Assembly (NCBI GenBank): GCA_947307255.1
Contig: CAMZIO010000001.1
Span: forward strand, 62,001-126,000
DNA from: an uncultured Clostridia bacterium
Lineage (GTDB): Bacteria > Bacillota > Clostridia > Oscillospirales > Oscillospiraceae
DNA: 64,000 bases
Direction: 5' to 3'
Shown here: positions 17,526 to 25,400 of the stretch, one piece after another
How positions within the stretch are numbered: the stretch's first letter is position 1
Layout of the letters: each line of letters opens with the position of its first letter
The notes under the pieces: generated by a model
What the model was told of the DNA's origin: nothing
The model's database searches: none
Seen by the model: the letters and a program-made list of their open reading frames with translations, nothing else
Made by a program: the position numbers and the translations under genes

Positions 17526-17570
17526 GCGCCCTGTTGAAATTAGGGCTCCGGCCCGGAAAGGAGAAGCGCA

Positions 17571-17693
17571 ATGATCAAATATTGGAACAGCCAGAGCAAT
17601 AGCGATATGGTACTGCGCGTTATGACCAATGACGCGGAGTTTTATAACTCGTGTGCGGACGGGGAGACGGGCCGGATCATTGCCGGCTTCTGA
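17571..17693 (+). CDS. Small open reading frame, 40 aa, unknown (possible leader or conserved micropeptide)
   Basis: Encodes a 40-residue peptide beginning MIKYWNSQSNSDMVLRV and ending GETGRIIAGF, too short for standard ORF lists. It is well supported by signals: a consensus promoter 45 bp upstream and AAAGGAG 7 bp before the ATG. It is followed 15 bp later by a strong hairpin terminator at 17709-17737. It has no signal peptide or membrane segment and no tandem rare codons that would mark a classical biosynthetic leader. It could be a stand-alone micropeptide or a translated leader that controls read-through into the XRE regulator and MFS transporter. I do not recognise a family. Confidence 0.6.
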   Translation: MIKYWNSQSNSDMVLRVMTNDAEFYNSCADGETGRIIAGF

Positions 17694-17708
17694 CGATATG
17701 GAATCGTT

Positions 17709-17737
17709 CCTCCTTCCGCACGGAAGGAGGCTTTTTT
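17709..17737 (+). terminator. Terminator hairpin whose 3' arm contains the XRE ribosome binding site
   Basis: CCTCCTTCC (17709-17717), loop GCAC, GGAAGGAGG (17722-17730), then CTTTTTT directly abutting the ATG at 17738. The GGAGG at 17726-17730 is 7 bp before that ATG and is the only good ribosome binding site for the XRE gene. The structure therefore both terminates transcription and hides the site. The ribosome binding site of the small open reading frame (GGAAAGGAG, about 17557-17565) could pair with the 5' arm instead, giving a possible alternative fold. Confidence 0.8.
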
Positions 17738-18010
17738 ATGAATTCTACAAAATGCCGGCAGACGGTTTATCTGCCGATGATCGATATGGCCGCGACCGGG
17801 AGGAACATCGCGCGGCTGCGCCGGGAGGCGGGGCTGACGGTGCGGCAGATGCAGGACGTCTTCGGCTTTTCCACGCCGCAGGCGATCTACAAATGGCAGC
17901 GCGGCGAGGCGCTGCCCACGCTGGACAATATGACGGTGCTCTCCCGCACGCTGGGCGTTTTGATGGAGGAGATCATCGTTTACCAGTCAACGGAAAAGGA
18001 GGCGTGCTGA
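17738..18010 (+). CDS. XRE-family helix-turn-helix regulator
   Basis: 90-residue single-domain regulator. The helix-turn-helix spans about residues 20-75: GRNIARLRREAGLTVRQMQD, then FGFSTPQAIYKWQRGEALPT and LDNMTVLSRTLGV. No additional ligand domain. Its ribosome binding site lies inside the upstream terminator stem, so its translation should depend on that fold. Its stop codon touches the ATG of the MFS gene (zero spacing), with the MFS ribosome binding site AAAGGAGG inside its last codons, so the two are coupled. A natural guess is that it controls expression of the transporter. Confidence 0.85.
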   Translation: MNSTKCRQTVYLPMIDMAATGRNIARLRREAGLTVRQMQDVFGFSTPQAIYKWQRGEALPTLDNMTVLSRTLGVLMEEIIVYQSTEKEAC

Positions 18011-19273
18011 ATGGACGCAGACAAGCCCGCACAGGGCAAAAACCCGCTGTGGACGCGGGACTTTACGATCATAACACTCGGCAGCGTCGTGTCGATGCTG
18101 GGCGCCACGCTCTCTTCGTTTGCGATGGATCTGATGGTGCTCGACCATACGGGCTCCACGCTGCTGTTTGCCGTTTACAACATTCTGTTCATGCTGCCCC
18201 ACGCGCTCGCGCCGATTCTGATCGGGCCGTTTCTGGACCGCTTTTCGCGCAAGAAGACGATCTACACGCTCGACTTTATCACTGCGGGGATGTTCGCCCT
18301 GCTGGCGCTTTTGATGATCACAAACTGGTTCAACTTCTTTTATCTGGCAGTGGCCAATATGATCTTCGGCGCGATTAGCGGCGTCTATTTCGTCGCCTAC
18401 GACAGCTTTTATCCGCTGCTGATCAGCGAGGGGAACTATCAGAAGGCGTATTCCGTATCCGCAACGCTGGAAACGCTGACGATGGTGATGGTGCCGGTGT
18501 CGACGTTCATCTATAAGACCTTCGGCATCGTGCCGCTGTTCGTAACCAACACGCTGACCTATCTGATCGCGGCGATCATGGAGACGCAGATCCGAACGCA
18601 GGAGGACTACATCGCCCTGCAGGCGGAAAAGCACGATGAGCAAAAGGGCCTGCGCCGCTTTACCTCCGACTTCGCGGAAGGGATCGGATATCTGATCGGT
18701 GAAAAGGGCCTGCTGGCGGTGGCGGCTTATTTCCTCTTTTCCAGTATGACGGGCGGGATGACGGGCGTGGTTACGCTGCCGTACTTCCGCAACACCTACC
18801 ACAACGGCGAGTACGTGTTCATGCTCACCTGGGGAATGGCCAGCCTGGCCCGGGCCTTCGGCGGGATGGTGCACTACAACATCAGACTGCCTGAGCAGCA
18901 CAAGTTCAAGATCGCGCTGGGCGTGTATCTGGCGTTGTCGCTGCTGGAGGGGACGTATCTGTTCACGCCGATCCCCGTAATGATGGTGATGTGCGGCCTG
19001 ACGGGGATCCTCGGCGTTACGTCGTACAACATCCGCATTTCTTCCACCCAGAAGTATGTGCCGGACGAGAAGAAGGGCCGCTTCAACGGCGCGTTCAACA
19101 CGCTCAGCACGGTGGGCGCGCTGCTGGGGCAGGCGCTTGCCGGAGCGCTGTCCGTGGCCGTGGGCGAGCGGGCGATCGTCGTGCTGGCAAACGCGATGTG
19201 TCTGATTGCGGCCGTCGTGTTCATCGGCGGAGGACGGAAAGAGGTCGCCAAAATCTACAACACACAGGCGTAA
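18011..19273 (+). CDS. MFS transporter
   Basis: 420 residues with about twelve membrane helices. The region VSMLGATLSSFAMDLMVLDHTGS in helix 1 and GPFLDRFSRKKTIYTLDF between helices 2 and 3 (the D-R-x-x-R/K-K loop) are typical of the drug-exporter-like MFS group. Substrate unknown. A central cytoplasmic loop (about residues 195-220, RTQEDYIALQAEKHDEQKG) is charged. Direct coupling to the XRE gene, with a conditional terminator upstream, suggests inducible expression, as for an efflux pump. A shared bidirectional terminator lies between it and the LysR gene. Confidence 0.88.
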   Translation: MDADKPAQGKNPLWTRDFTIITLGSVVSMLGATLSSFAMDLMVLDHTGSTLLFAVYNILFMLPHALAPILIGPFLDRFSRKKTIYTLDFITAGMFALLALLMITNWFNFFYLAVANMIFGAISGVYFVAYDSFYPLLISEGNYQKAYSVSATLETLTMVMVPVSTFIYKTFGIVPLFVTNTLTYLIAAIMETQIRTQEDYIALQAEKHDEQKGLRRFTSDFAEGIGYLIGEKGLLAVAAYFLFSSMTGGMTGVVTLPYFRNTYHNGEYVFMLTWGMASLARAFGGMVHYNIRLPEQHKFKIALGVYLALSLLEGTYLFTPIPVMMVMCGLTGILGVTSYNIRISSTQKYVPDEKKGRFNGAFNTLSTVGALLGQALAGALSVAVGERAIVVLANAMCLIAAVVFIGGGRKEVAKIYNTQA

Positions 19274-19282
19274 GAAAAAAAG

Positions 19283-19320
19283 AAGAGCTGCCGCAGGAGG
19301 CTTCCTGCGGCAGCTCTTTT
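19283..19320. terminator. Bidirectional terminator between MFS and LysR genes
   Basis: Perfect 16-bp stem (19283-19298 with 19303-19318), loop GGCT. T residues follow on the + strand and an A-tract precedes, giving a T-run on the minus strand, so it can serve both converging genes. Confidence 0.9.
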
Positions 19321-19338
19321 CGTTTTTGCAGCGATGCG

Positions 19339-20241
19339 CTACGCGTTTTGCTCGATACCGTCGAAGAAACGGGCCTGCTTCTTCGTGGAAATCACGTGTT
19401 CCTTGAAGAGCTTGAGCACCAGCGACGGTACGACGCCCTTTTTCGTCGCCATGCCGATCGAGCGGAACTGCGTTACGTCCAGCGGCAGGCGGGTTACGCG
19501 GTAACGCTTGGGCCGCAGCATCAGATCATGGATAATGCTGATGCCAAGGCCGGATTCCACCATCGACATCAGCGCAAAGTCGCTCGTAACCTCGTAGGTG
19601 CGATGCGGGTGGACGTTGAGCTGGTCGAGGAAGCGGTTGATCTCGTAATCCTGCACCTCCATCAGCCCCACGAAATCGTCGTGCGCCAGATGGCTGATCG
19701 GATAGCACGGTTCGCCGGTAAGCGGGTGGTTTTCCGGCAGAATGGCGATGAGGGAGTCCTGATAAATAAAGGTTACGTCAAAATCCTTGGCCGTGGGCAT
19801 GGCAAGAAAACCACAGTCGATCATGCCGCGGTGCAGCCAGTCGGTGATTTCGTTATATTCGCCGCACAGCATCTCCAGCTTGATGTTGGGATACTTCTGG
19901 TGAAAGCTCCGGAGAAGATTGGGCATGATGCTGGTGGAAAGGCTGGTGAAGCAGCCCAGGCGCAGCAGACCGGAATTGACGCCGTGTACCTCGGACACGG
20001 CGAATTTCAGATCCTCATAGTCCTTAACCACCGAGCGGATCTGCGGCAGCAGGCTCATCCCCTCCGAGGTAACCGTGATGCCGGAGTGGCTGCGATTGAG
20101 CAGCGTAACCTGCCACTCGTCCTCCAGGTCGGCGATCATCTTGCTCACGGCGGACTGCGTATAGCCCAGCTCGCTGGCGCATTGGGTGATGCTGCCGGTT
20201 TCCACTGTGCGCAGATAGGCAATATATTTGCGGATACTCAA
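19339..20241 (-). CDS. LysR-family transcriptional regulator
   Basis: 300 residues. The N-terminal winged helix is MSIRKYIAYLRTVETGSITQ followed by CASELGYTQSAVSKMIADLE (recognition helix), then the substrate-binding domain from about residue 90 (GLLRLGCFTSLSTSIMPNLL). Start is TTG at 20241: AGGAGG lies 7 bp upstream, and the first residues then line up with other LysR proteins; the longer frame to 20301 would run through the promoter leader. It is divergent from argC, the classical LysR arrangement, so it probably regulates the arginine genes and itself. The effector may be an intermediate or product (ornithine, arginine), which is inference. Confidence 0.88.
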   Translation of the reverse strand: MSIRKYIAYLRTVETGSITQCASELGYTQSAVSKMIADLEDEWQVTLLNRSHSGITVTSEGMSLLPQIRSVVKDYEDLKFAVSEVHGVNSGLLRLGCFTSLSTSIMPNLLRSFHQKYPNIKLEMLCGEYNEITDWLHRGMIDCGFLAMPTAKDFDVTFIYQDSLIAILPENHPLTGEPCYPISHLAHDDFVGLMEVQDYEINRFLDQLNVHPHRTYEVTSDFALMSMVESGLGISIIHDLMLRPKRYRVTRLPLDVTQFRSIGMATKKGVVPSLVLKLFKEHVISTKKQARFFDGIEQNA

Positions 20242-20256
20242 GGCTCGTCCTCCTGT

Positions 20257-20302
20257 CATTCCAAATCGGAATGAAAAGCAATAAATACTTTCGCTTTTCA
20301 TT
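20257..20302. promoter_or_regulatory. Overlapping inverted repeats in the lysR leader, possible operator
   Basis: CATTCC-AAATC-GGAATG (20257-20273) is a perfect interrupted palindrome. A second pair, AATGAAAAGC (20270-20279) and GCTTTTCATT (20293-20302), overlaps it. The sequence CATTCCAAA recurs at 20376-20384, near argC. The arrangement suggests binding sites for the LysR protein controlling both directions. A weak argC promoter (TTTTCA 20295-20300, TACAAT 20318-20323, 17-bp spacing) overlaps the right arm. Confidence 0.5.
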
Positions 20303-20313
20303 TATTTTATCAG

Positions 20314-20342
20314 ATTATACAATACAGAAAGGGAAAATTCAA
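20314..20342 (-). promoter_or_regulatory. Promoter of the lysR gene
   Basis: On the minus strand TTGAAT (20342-20337) and a consensus TATAAT (20319-20314), 17-bp spacing. Transcription would start near 20307 and run through the inverted repeats at 20257-20302. Confidence 0.75.
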
Positions 20343-20429
20343 CCTGTGTTGTAGCTTTTTTCCATTCACAAATCACATTCCAAAAACGCAAGCAAACAAA
20401 AAGACATTTTTTTAAGGAGGAAACAAGCA

Positions 20430-21503
20430 ATGATTCGTTATTCCGCAATCGGTGCCGTCGGCTATGTCTGCGGCGAAATGCTGCGCATGATGGTCGCGCA
20501 TCCGGAGGGCGAGCTCGTCAACGTGCTCGACTCTTTCGGTGTCGGCGATCCCATCTCGCTGCACCATCCCGCCCTGCGTGGCTTCTATGATCAGAAGATC
20601 ATGGACCTCACCGAAGAGAACGTCAAGGCGACCGCCGAGGCCAGCGACGTGGTGTTCATCCAGGTCCCGTCCGGCGACGTTGCCAAGTGGGCTGAGATCA
20701 TCCTCGGCGCAGGCAAGAAGATCATCGATATCGGCGCGGACATCCGCTTCCGCGACGTGGCAGTTTGGGAGAAGTGGTATGGCCAGAAGCATCCCAATCC
20801 CGAGATGACCCACAATGCCGTTTACTGCATCCCTGAGGTCATGCGTGACCTTGCCAAGGGCAAGAGCTGCATCGCCAACCCCGGCTGCTATCCCACCGCC
20901 TCCACCCTCGGCCTGCAGCCCATGCTCAAGGCCGGCCATATCGTGGAAAACACCATCGTGATCGACGCCAAGAGCGGCTACACCGGTGCCGGCCGTCGTC
21001 CCGCCACCAACAAGCTCCTCACCGAGGCGGAGAACAACTTCTGCGCTTACGCCCTCGGCGGCGGCCATCGCCACACCCCCGAGATCGAGCAGAACATCGC
21101 CTACATCACCGGCAAGGACCTGATGAAGCCCGAAACCTGGCAGTACATCAACTTCCAGCCGCATCTGCTGCCCCAGGTCCGCGGTATCGAGGTTACGATT
21201 TACGCCACCCTCGACCGTGATTACACCAACGACGAGCTGTATGAGATGTACAGCGAGTTCTACAAGGACGAGCCGTTCGTTCAGGTCTATCCCGCCAGCC
21301 AGCCCGTGCAGACCAAGTGGGTGTACGGCACCAACTTCTGCGCCATGACCCCGACCTATGACGCGCGTACCCACCGCCTGATCGTCTCCAGCGTGATCGA
21401 CAACATCGGCAAGGGCGCCGCCGGTCAGGCCATCCAGAACATGAACCTCATCATGGGCATCCCCGAGACCACCGGCCTCATGTTCCCCGCGATGTATCCG
21501 TAA
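20430..21503 (+). CDS. argC: N-acetyl-gamma-glutamyl-phosphate reductase
   Basis: NADPH-dependent reduction of N-acetyl-glutamyl phosphate to the semialdehyde, third step of ornithine/arginine synthesis. 357 residues. The catalytic cysteine is in IANPGCYPTAST and the histidine region is GGGHRHTPEIEQ. The N-terminal nucleotide loop reads IGAVGYVCGEMLRMM, a slightly unusual version of the common GA(S/T)GYxGxEL. First gene of argC-J-B-D, divergent from LysR. AAGGAGG lies 10 bp before the ATG. Third-position C and AAG/GGC/CGC codons dominate much more than in the left operon, suggesting strong expression. Confidence 0.93.
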   Translation: MIRYSAIGAVGYVCGEMLRMMVAHPEGELVNVLDSFGVGDPISLHHPALRGFYDQKIMDLTEENVKATAEASDVVFIQVPSGDVAKWAEIILGAGKKIIDIGADIRFRDVAVWEKWYGQKHPNPEMTHNAVYCIPEVMRDLAKGKSCIANPGCYPTASTLGLQPMLKAGHIVENTIVIDAKSGYTGAGRRPATNKLLTEAENNFCAYALGGGHRHTPEIEQNIAYITGKDLMKPETWQYINFQPHLLPQVRGIEVTIYATLDRDYTNDELYEMYSEFYKDEPFVQVYPASQPVQTKWVYGTNFCAMTPTYDARTHRLIVSSVIDNIGKGAAGQAIQNMNLIMGIPETTGLMFPAMYP

Positions 21504-21568
21504 TCCGTAGATTGCTTCCTGCGTGACAATTAATTATTATATGATTCATCAGAGAGGAGTCTATCAAA

Positions 21569-22789
21569 ATGGCATACAAACTTATTGAAGGCGGCGTAAC
21601 CGCCCCGAAGGGTTATACTGCCGGCGCAGTCTATGCAGGCATCAAGAGCCGCAAGACCGAAAAGCCCGACGTGGCCGTTCTCTACTCCGAGTATCCCGCC
21701 TCCTGCGCGGCCTGCTTCACCACGAACAAGTTCTGCGCAGCGCCCGTTATCCTCGACAGAGAGATCCTCAAGAAGGGCAAGGCCCGCGCAATCGTCATCA
21801 ACAGCGGCAATGCCAACGCCGCCACCGGCAAGCAGGGCATCGAGGACGCCAAGGCCGTCGAGACCGAGGCGGAGAAGCTGCTCGGCCTGGGTGAGGACGA
21901 GGTTTTCGTCTGCTCCACCGGCGTTATCGGCCAGCGCCTGCCCGTCGAGAAGGTGCTCGACGGTGTGCGCCGCATCGTCCCCAACATGGCCCCCGAAAAG
22001 GGCACGGACGCTGCCTGGGCCATCATGACCACCGACACCAAGAAGAAGGAATCCGCCTATGAGCTGCAGCTGTCCACCGGTACCGTCCGTATCGGCGCGA
22101 TGGCCAAGGGCTCCGGCATGATTCACCCCAACATGGCCACCATGCTGGTCTACGTTACCACCGACGCCAAGGCGGACCCCGCCGACCTGCAGAAGATGCT
22201 CTCCGCGGCTGTGGATAAGAGCTTCAATATGTGCACTGTCGACGGCGACACCTCCACCAACGACTCCATCTTCCTGCTGGCCAACGGCGCTTCCGGCGTT
22301 GAGATCAAGACCGAGGAAGACAAGGCGGCGCTGGCCGGCCTGGTCGAGCACATCTGCATCGACATCGCCCGCCGCATCGCCTCCGACGGCGAGGGCGCTA
22401 CCCACCTCATCGAGGTCGAGGCTTACGGCCTGCCCACCGAGCATGATGCCCGTCTGGTTGCCAAGTCCATCGCCGGCTCCATGCTGTTCAAGGCAGCCGT
22501 GTTCGGCCGCGACGCCAACTGGGGCCGCATCATGGCCGCCGCCGGCTACTCCGGCGCGGACGTCGATCCCACCAAGGCCGACTGCATCATCAAGAGCGCT
22601 GCCGGCGAGGTCCAGGTCATGAAGGACGGCTTCGGCACCGACTTCAGCGAAGAGTTGGCCAAGGAAGTGCTCACCGAGCATGACATCACCGTCATCGTCA
22701 AGTTCTACAGCGGCGACGGCGAGGCCAAGGCCTGGGGCTGCGACCTGACCTACGATTACGTCAAGATCAACGGCGACTATCGCACCTAA
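21569..22789 (+). CDS. argJ: Bifunctional ornithine acetyltransferase / N-acetylglutamate synthase
   Basis: Transfers the acetyl group from N-acetylornithine to glutamate, releasing L-ornithine and regenerating N-acetylglutamate. 406 residues. The self-cleavage site is in HPNMATMLVYVTTDA, where Thr191 becomes the N-terminal nucleophile of the beta subunit. KGSGMIHPN and the C-terminal CDLTYDYVKINGDYRT are standard. Whether it also has the acetyl-CoA-dependent (bifunctional) activity cannot be told from sequence. Ribosome binding site AGAGGAG, 65 bp after argC. A perfect hairpin immediately follows the stop. Confidence 0.95.
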   Translation: MAYKLIEGGVTAPKGYTAGAVYAGIKSRKTEKPDVAVLYSEYPASCAACFTTNKFCAAPVILDREILKKGKARAIVINSGNANAATGKQGIEDAKAVETEAEKLLGLGEDEVFVCSTGVIGQRLPVEKVLDGVRRIVPNMAPEKGTDAAWAIMTTDTKKKESAYELQLSTGTVRIGAMAKGSGMIHPNMATMLVYVTTDAKADPADLQKMLSAAVDKSFNMCTVDGDTSTNDSIFLLANGASGVEIKTEEDKAALAGLVEHICIDIARRIASDGEGATHLIEVEAYGLPTEHDARLVAKSIAGSMLFKAAVFGRDANWGRIMAAAGYSGADVDPTKADCIIKSAAGEVQVMKDGFGTDFSEELAKEVLTEHDITVIVKFYSGDGEAKAWGCDLTYDYVKINGDYRT

Positions 22790-22790
22790 G

Positions 22791-22818
22791 CTCAAAAAAG
22801 TGCAGGCACTTTTTTGAG
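22791..22818 (+). terminator. Intra-operon hairpin between argJ and argB
   Basis: CTCAAAAAAGTG (22791-22802) pairs perfectly with CACTTTTTTGAG (22807-22818); the T-run is in the 3' arm, as in a terminator with a short G/C core. A second hairpin follows (CCCG-C-ACACC with GGTGT-A-CGGG, about 22839-22858). Either may lower expression or define an RNA end before argB. I see no gene in 22790-22955. Confidence 0.55.
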
Positions 22819-22955
22819 AGGGATTCGCTGCGCTTCCCGCACACCAAAGGTGTACGGGCGCTTCGCGCAAAGTGTTTTTTCTGACGCGCAGACGGCAGAA
22901 AAAACGATCACAACTCTTTCGCGCCTGCGGGCGCGGAATGAAAGGAGCGATTCCA

Positions 22956-23828
22956 TTGGAAATTTCTCAGAAGGTTGAAAACCTGATGGAGGCTATGCCT
23001 TATCTGCAGAAGCTCTCGGGCAAGGTGGTCGTGATCAAGTACGGCGGCAACGCCATGATCAACGAAGAGCTCAAGGATGCCGTCATGCATGACGTCGTGA
23101 TGCTCAAGCTGTTGGGCATGAAGCCCGTGCTCAGCCACGGCGGCGGCCCCGGCATCAACAAGATGCTCGATAAGCTGGAGATCCCCGTGCAGTTCATCAA
23201 CGGCCTGCGCTATACGTCCGAGGACATCATGCGCGTGGTCGAGATGGTGCTCATCGGTCAGGTCAATACCGAGCTCGTCGGCTTTATCAACAAGCTCGGC
23301 GGCAAGGCCGTGGGTCTGTCCGGCGTGAGCGGGGACATCTATCACTGCCACAAGCGCAGCGAGGAGCTCGGCTATGTCGGTGATATCGACTACGTTGATC
23401 CCCAGCCGATCCTTGCCATGCTGGACGCGGGTTATATCCCCGTCGTCGCGCCCGTCGGCACCGACGGGGAGGGCCACACCTACAACATCAACGGCGATAC
23501 CGCCGCGGGCAAGCTGGCCAGCGCGCTCGGCGCGGAAAAGCTGATCCTGCTGACCGATATCGAGGGCCTTTGCTATGACATCAAGATCCGGGATGTCATC
23601 AGCTACCTGAACATCAAGGATGTTCCGGCGCTCAAGGCCAAGGGCACCATCGCCGGCGGCATGATCCCCAAGGTCGACTGCTGCGTGCAGGCGATCGAGG
23701 AGGGTGTTACCAGCGTGCATATCATTGACGGCCGCAAACCCCACAGCATCCTCTATGAGGCCTTTACCACCGAGAACCTCGGTACCACCATCGGCACGGC
23801 TCAGGACAGTGTCGGCATCAAGTGGTAA
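22956..23828 (+). CDS. argB: Acetylglutamate kinase
   Basis: Phosphorylates N-acetylglutamate, second step of ornithine synthesis. 290 residues, the family's normal length. VVIKYGGNAMIN is the phosphate-binding lysine/glycine region, LSHGGGPGINKML the substrate loop, and NINGDTAAGKLASALGAEKL the ATP region. The start is TTG at 22956 with AAAGGAG 8 bp before it; the frame is open further up to 22872 but that stretch is hairpin leader and would add 28 non-homologous residues. Arginine feedback usually acts on ArgB when it carries an N-terminal helix, and a short one (MEISQKVENLMEAMPYLQ) is present. Confidence 0.95.
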   Translation: MEISQKVENLMEAMPYLQKLSGKVVVIKYGGNAMINEELKDAVMHDVVMLKLLGMKPVLSHGGGPGINKMLDKLEIPVQFINGLRYTSEDIMRVVEMVLIGQVNTELVGFINKLGGKAVGLSGVSGDIYHCHKRSEELGYVGDIDYVDPQPILAMLDAGYIPVVAPVGTDGEGHTYNINGDTAAGKLASALGAEKLILLTDIEGLCYDIKIRDVISYLNIKDVPALKAKGTIAGGMIPKVDCCVQAIEEGVTSVHIIDGRKPHSILYEAFTTENLGTTIGTAQDSVGIKW

Positions 23829-23865
23829 GAAAGAATCACAAATTTATTATAGGAGGAATACTACC

Positions 23866-25089
23866 ATGATCCAGAGAATGACCAGCAATGCCGAAGTCAT
23901 CGCCAACGGCGATAAGTATCTCTACGGCAACCACGTCCGCATGCCCATCGCCATGAAGGGCGGCCACGGCTGCTGGGTCTACGACGAAGACGGCAACGAG
24001 TACCTCGACTACGTCGGCGGTATCGCTGTCAACGGCCTCGGCCATTGCCATCCCCGCATCCAGGAGTGCCTCAAGGAGCGCGCGGAGACCATGCTCCACT
24101 GCTCCAACTATTTCTACAACGAGCCCGCGGTGCAGACCGCGAAGCTGATCGTTGAGAACAGCTGCTTCGAGAAGGTCCTGTTCGCCAACTCCGGCGCCGA
24201 GGCCAACGAAGGCCAGATCAAGCTCGCCCGTAAGTATGCCAAGGATCACGGCCATCCCGAGCGCTTCGTCGTCATTACGATGAAGAACTCCTTCCACGGC
24301 CGTACCCTCGCCACCTGCACCGCCACCGGTCAGTATGGCGTGCATCGCTACTTCGAGCCGCTGCCCGCCGGCTTCCGCTATGCCACCTTCAACGATCTCG
24401 ACAGCGTCAAGGCGCTCGTTGACGAGTACACCTGCGCGATCCTGACCGAGCCCGTCCAGGGCGAGGGCGGCGTGCGTCCCGCATCCAAGGAGTTCCTGCA
24501 GGGCCTGCGTGAGCTGTGCGACGAGAAGGGCATCCTCCTCATGTTCGACGAGGTTCAGGTCGGTTCCGGCCGTACCGGCAAGCTGTTTGCGCATCAGTAC
24601 TACGGCGTTGAGCCCGACTGCTGCTCCATGGCCAAGGCGCTCGGCTCCGGTGTCCCCATCGCGGCTGTCTGCGCCAAGGGCGACGCTGCCCATACCCTGA
24701 CCCCCGGTACCCACGGCTCCACCTTCGCCGGCGGCCCGCTCGCCTGCGCTCTGGCCATGACCACGCTCGACGTGATGCTCAACGAGGGCGTTCTGGACAA
24801 CTGCGCCAAGGTCGGCGAGTACTTCCGCAAGCGCGCTCACGAGGTCATCGAGGCCAAGCACCCCGACACCGTCGATGAGATCCGCGGCCTCGGCCTGATC
24901 AACGGCATCCAGCTCAAGAAGGAGAGCGGCCAGCCCGTGGTCGACCTCTGCTATCAGGACAGCAAGGTGCTCATCAACAACACCAACGGCAACGTCCTGC
25001 GCTTTATCCCGCCGCTGGTTACCACCGAGAAGGAAGTTGACATGGTCATCGACGCCGTCGATAAGGCGATGACCAAGCTCGGCTGGTAA
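23866..25089 (+). CDS. argD: Acetylornithine aminotransferase
   Basis: PLP-dependent class III aminotransferase that makes N-acetylornithine from the semialdehyde using glutamate. 407 residues. SGAEANEGQIKLARK, the DEVQVGSGRTGKLFAHQ segment and SMAKALGSGVPIAAV (with the PLP lysine) are diagnostic. AGGAGG lies 8 bp before the ATG. The frame runs upstream into argB, but those residues do not resemble the family. Together argC-J-B-D complete all steps from N-acetylglutamate to ornithine; argF, argG and argH are not in the window. Confidence 0.95.
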   Translation: MIQRMTSNAEVIANGDKYLYGNHVRMPIAMKGGHGCWVYDEDGNEYLDYVGGIAVNGLGHCHPRIQECLKERAETMLHCSNYFYNEPAVQTAKLIVENSCFEKVLFANSGAEANEGQIKLARKYAKDHGHPERFVVITMKNSFHGRTLATCTATGQYGVHRYFEPLPAGFRYATFNDLDSVKALVDEYTCAILTEPVQGEGGVRPASKEFLQGLRELCDEKGILLMFDEVQVGSGRTGKLFAHQYYGVEPDCCSMAKALGSGVPIAAVCAKGDAAHTLTPGTHGSTFAGGPLACALAMTTLDVMLNEGVLDNCAKVGEYFRKRAHEVIEAKHPDTVDEIRGLGLINGIQLKKESGQPVVDLCYQDSKVLINNTNGNVLRFIPPLVTTEKEVDMVIDAVDKAMTKLGW

Positions 25090-25103
25090 AAAGCAATCGT
25101 TAC

Positions 25104-25155
25104 CGGGGTGATCCGGAGGGTGCAGATCGGCTTGATTTGCCCCTCCGGTACCCCG
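25104..25155 (+). other. Long hairpin downstream of argD
   Basis: CGGGGT (25104-25109) and CCGGAGGG pair with CCCTCCGG and ACCCCG (25150-25155), with an inner GCAGATC/GATTTGC helix. No T-run follows directly; TTTTTT occurs about 20 bp later. It may be a weak terminator or an RNA stability element. The 25090-25400 gap holds this hairpin, the promoter at 25215-25243 and a leader, but no gene. Confidence 0.6.
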
Positions 25156-25214
25156 ACGCTTCCTCTGCTTTCACGTTTTTTGTATAACAACTTACGTAAA
25201 ATTGATAATTATGC

Positions 25215-25243
25215 TTGTCAAATTCTGTGAGATGTGTTATGAT
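25215..25243 (+). promoter_or_regulatory. Promoter with a ~150-nt leader for nhaC-orr
   Basis: TTGTCA (25215-25220) and TATGAT (25238-25243), 17-bp spacing. The expected transcript start near 25250 leaves about 150 nt before the ATG at 25401. The leader contains CCGAC/GTCGG (around 25270-25290) and CTGATC/GATCAG (around 25346-25362) stems and an AAAGGAGG without a nearby start codon, so it may be structured. No known riboswitch was recognised. Confidence 0.65.
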
Positions 25244-25400
25244 ACTTGCGTTGAGAAAGGAGGGGAAGTCCGACTGGAGATTCCGTCGGGAAATCGCAAG
25301 TTTATACGATTACCGTAAAACAAAGTTCACCTGTTCGTTTCTACACTGATCCAGTCGATCAGGGAAACGGCACATATTAAGAAAGGTTGGTAAAACTACA

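Noticed and set aside
21530..24861. Minus-strand frames of up to 446 aa opposite argJ, argB and argD
   Set aside because: They arise from the C-ending codon bias of the arg genes; composition is Gly/Ala/Asp/His-rich and no start signals exist.
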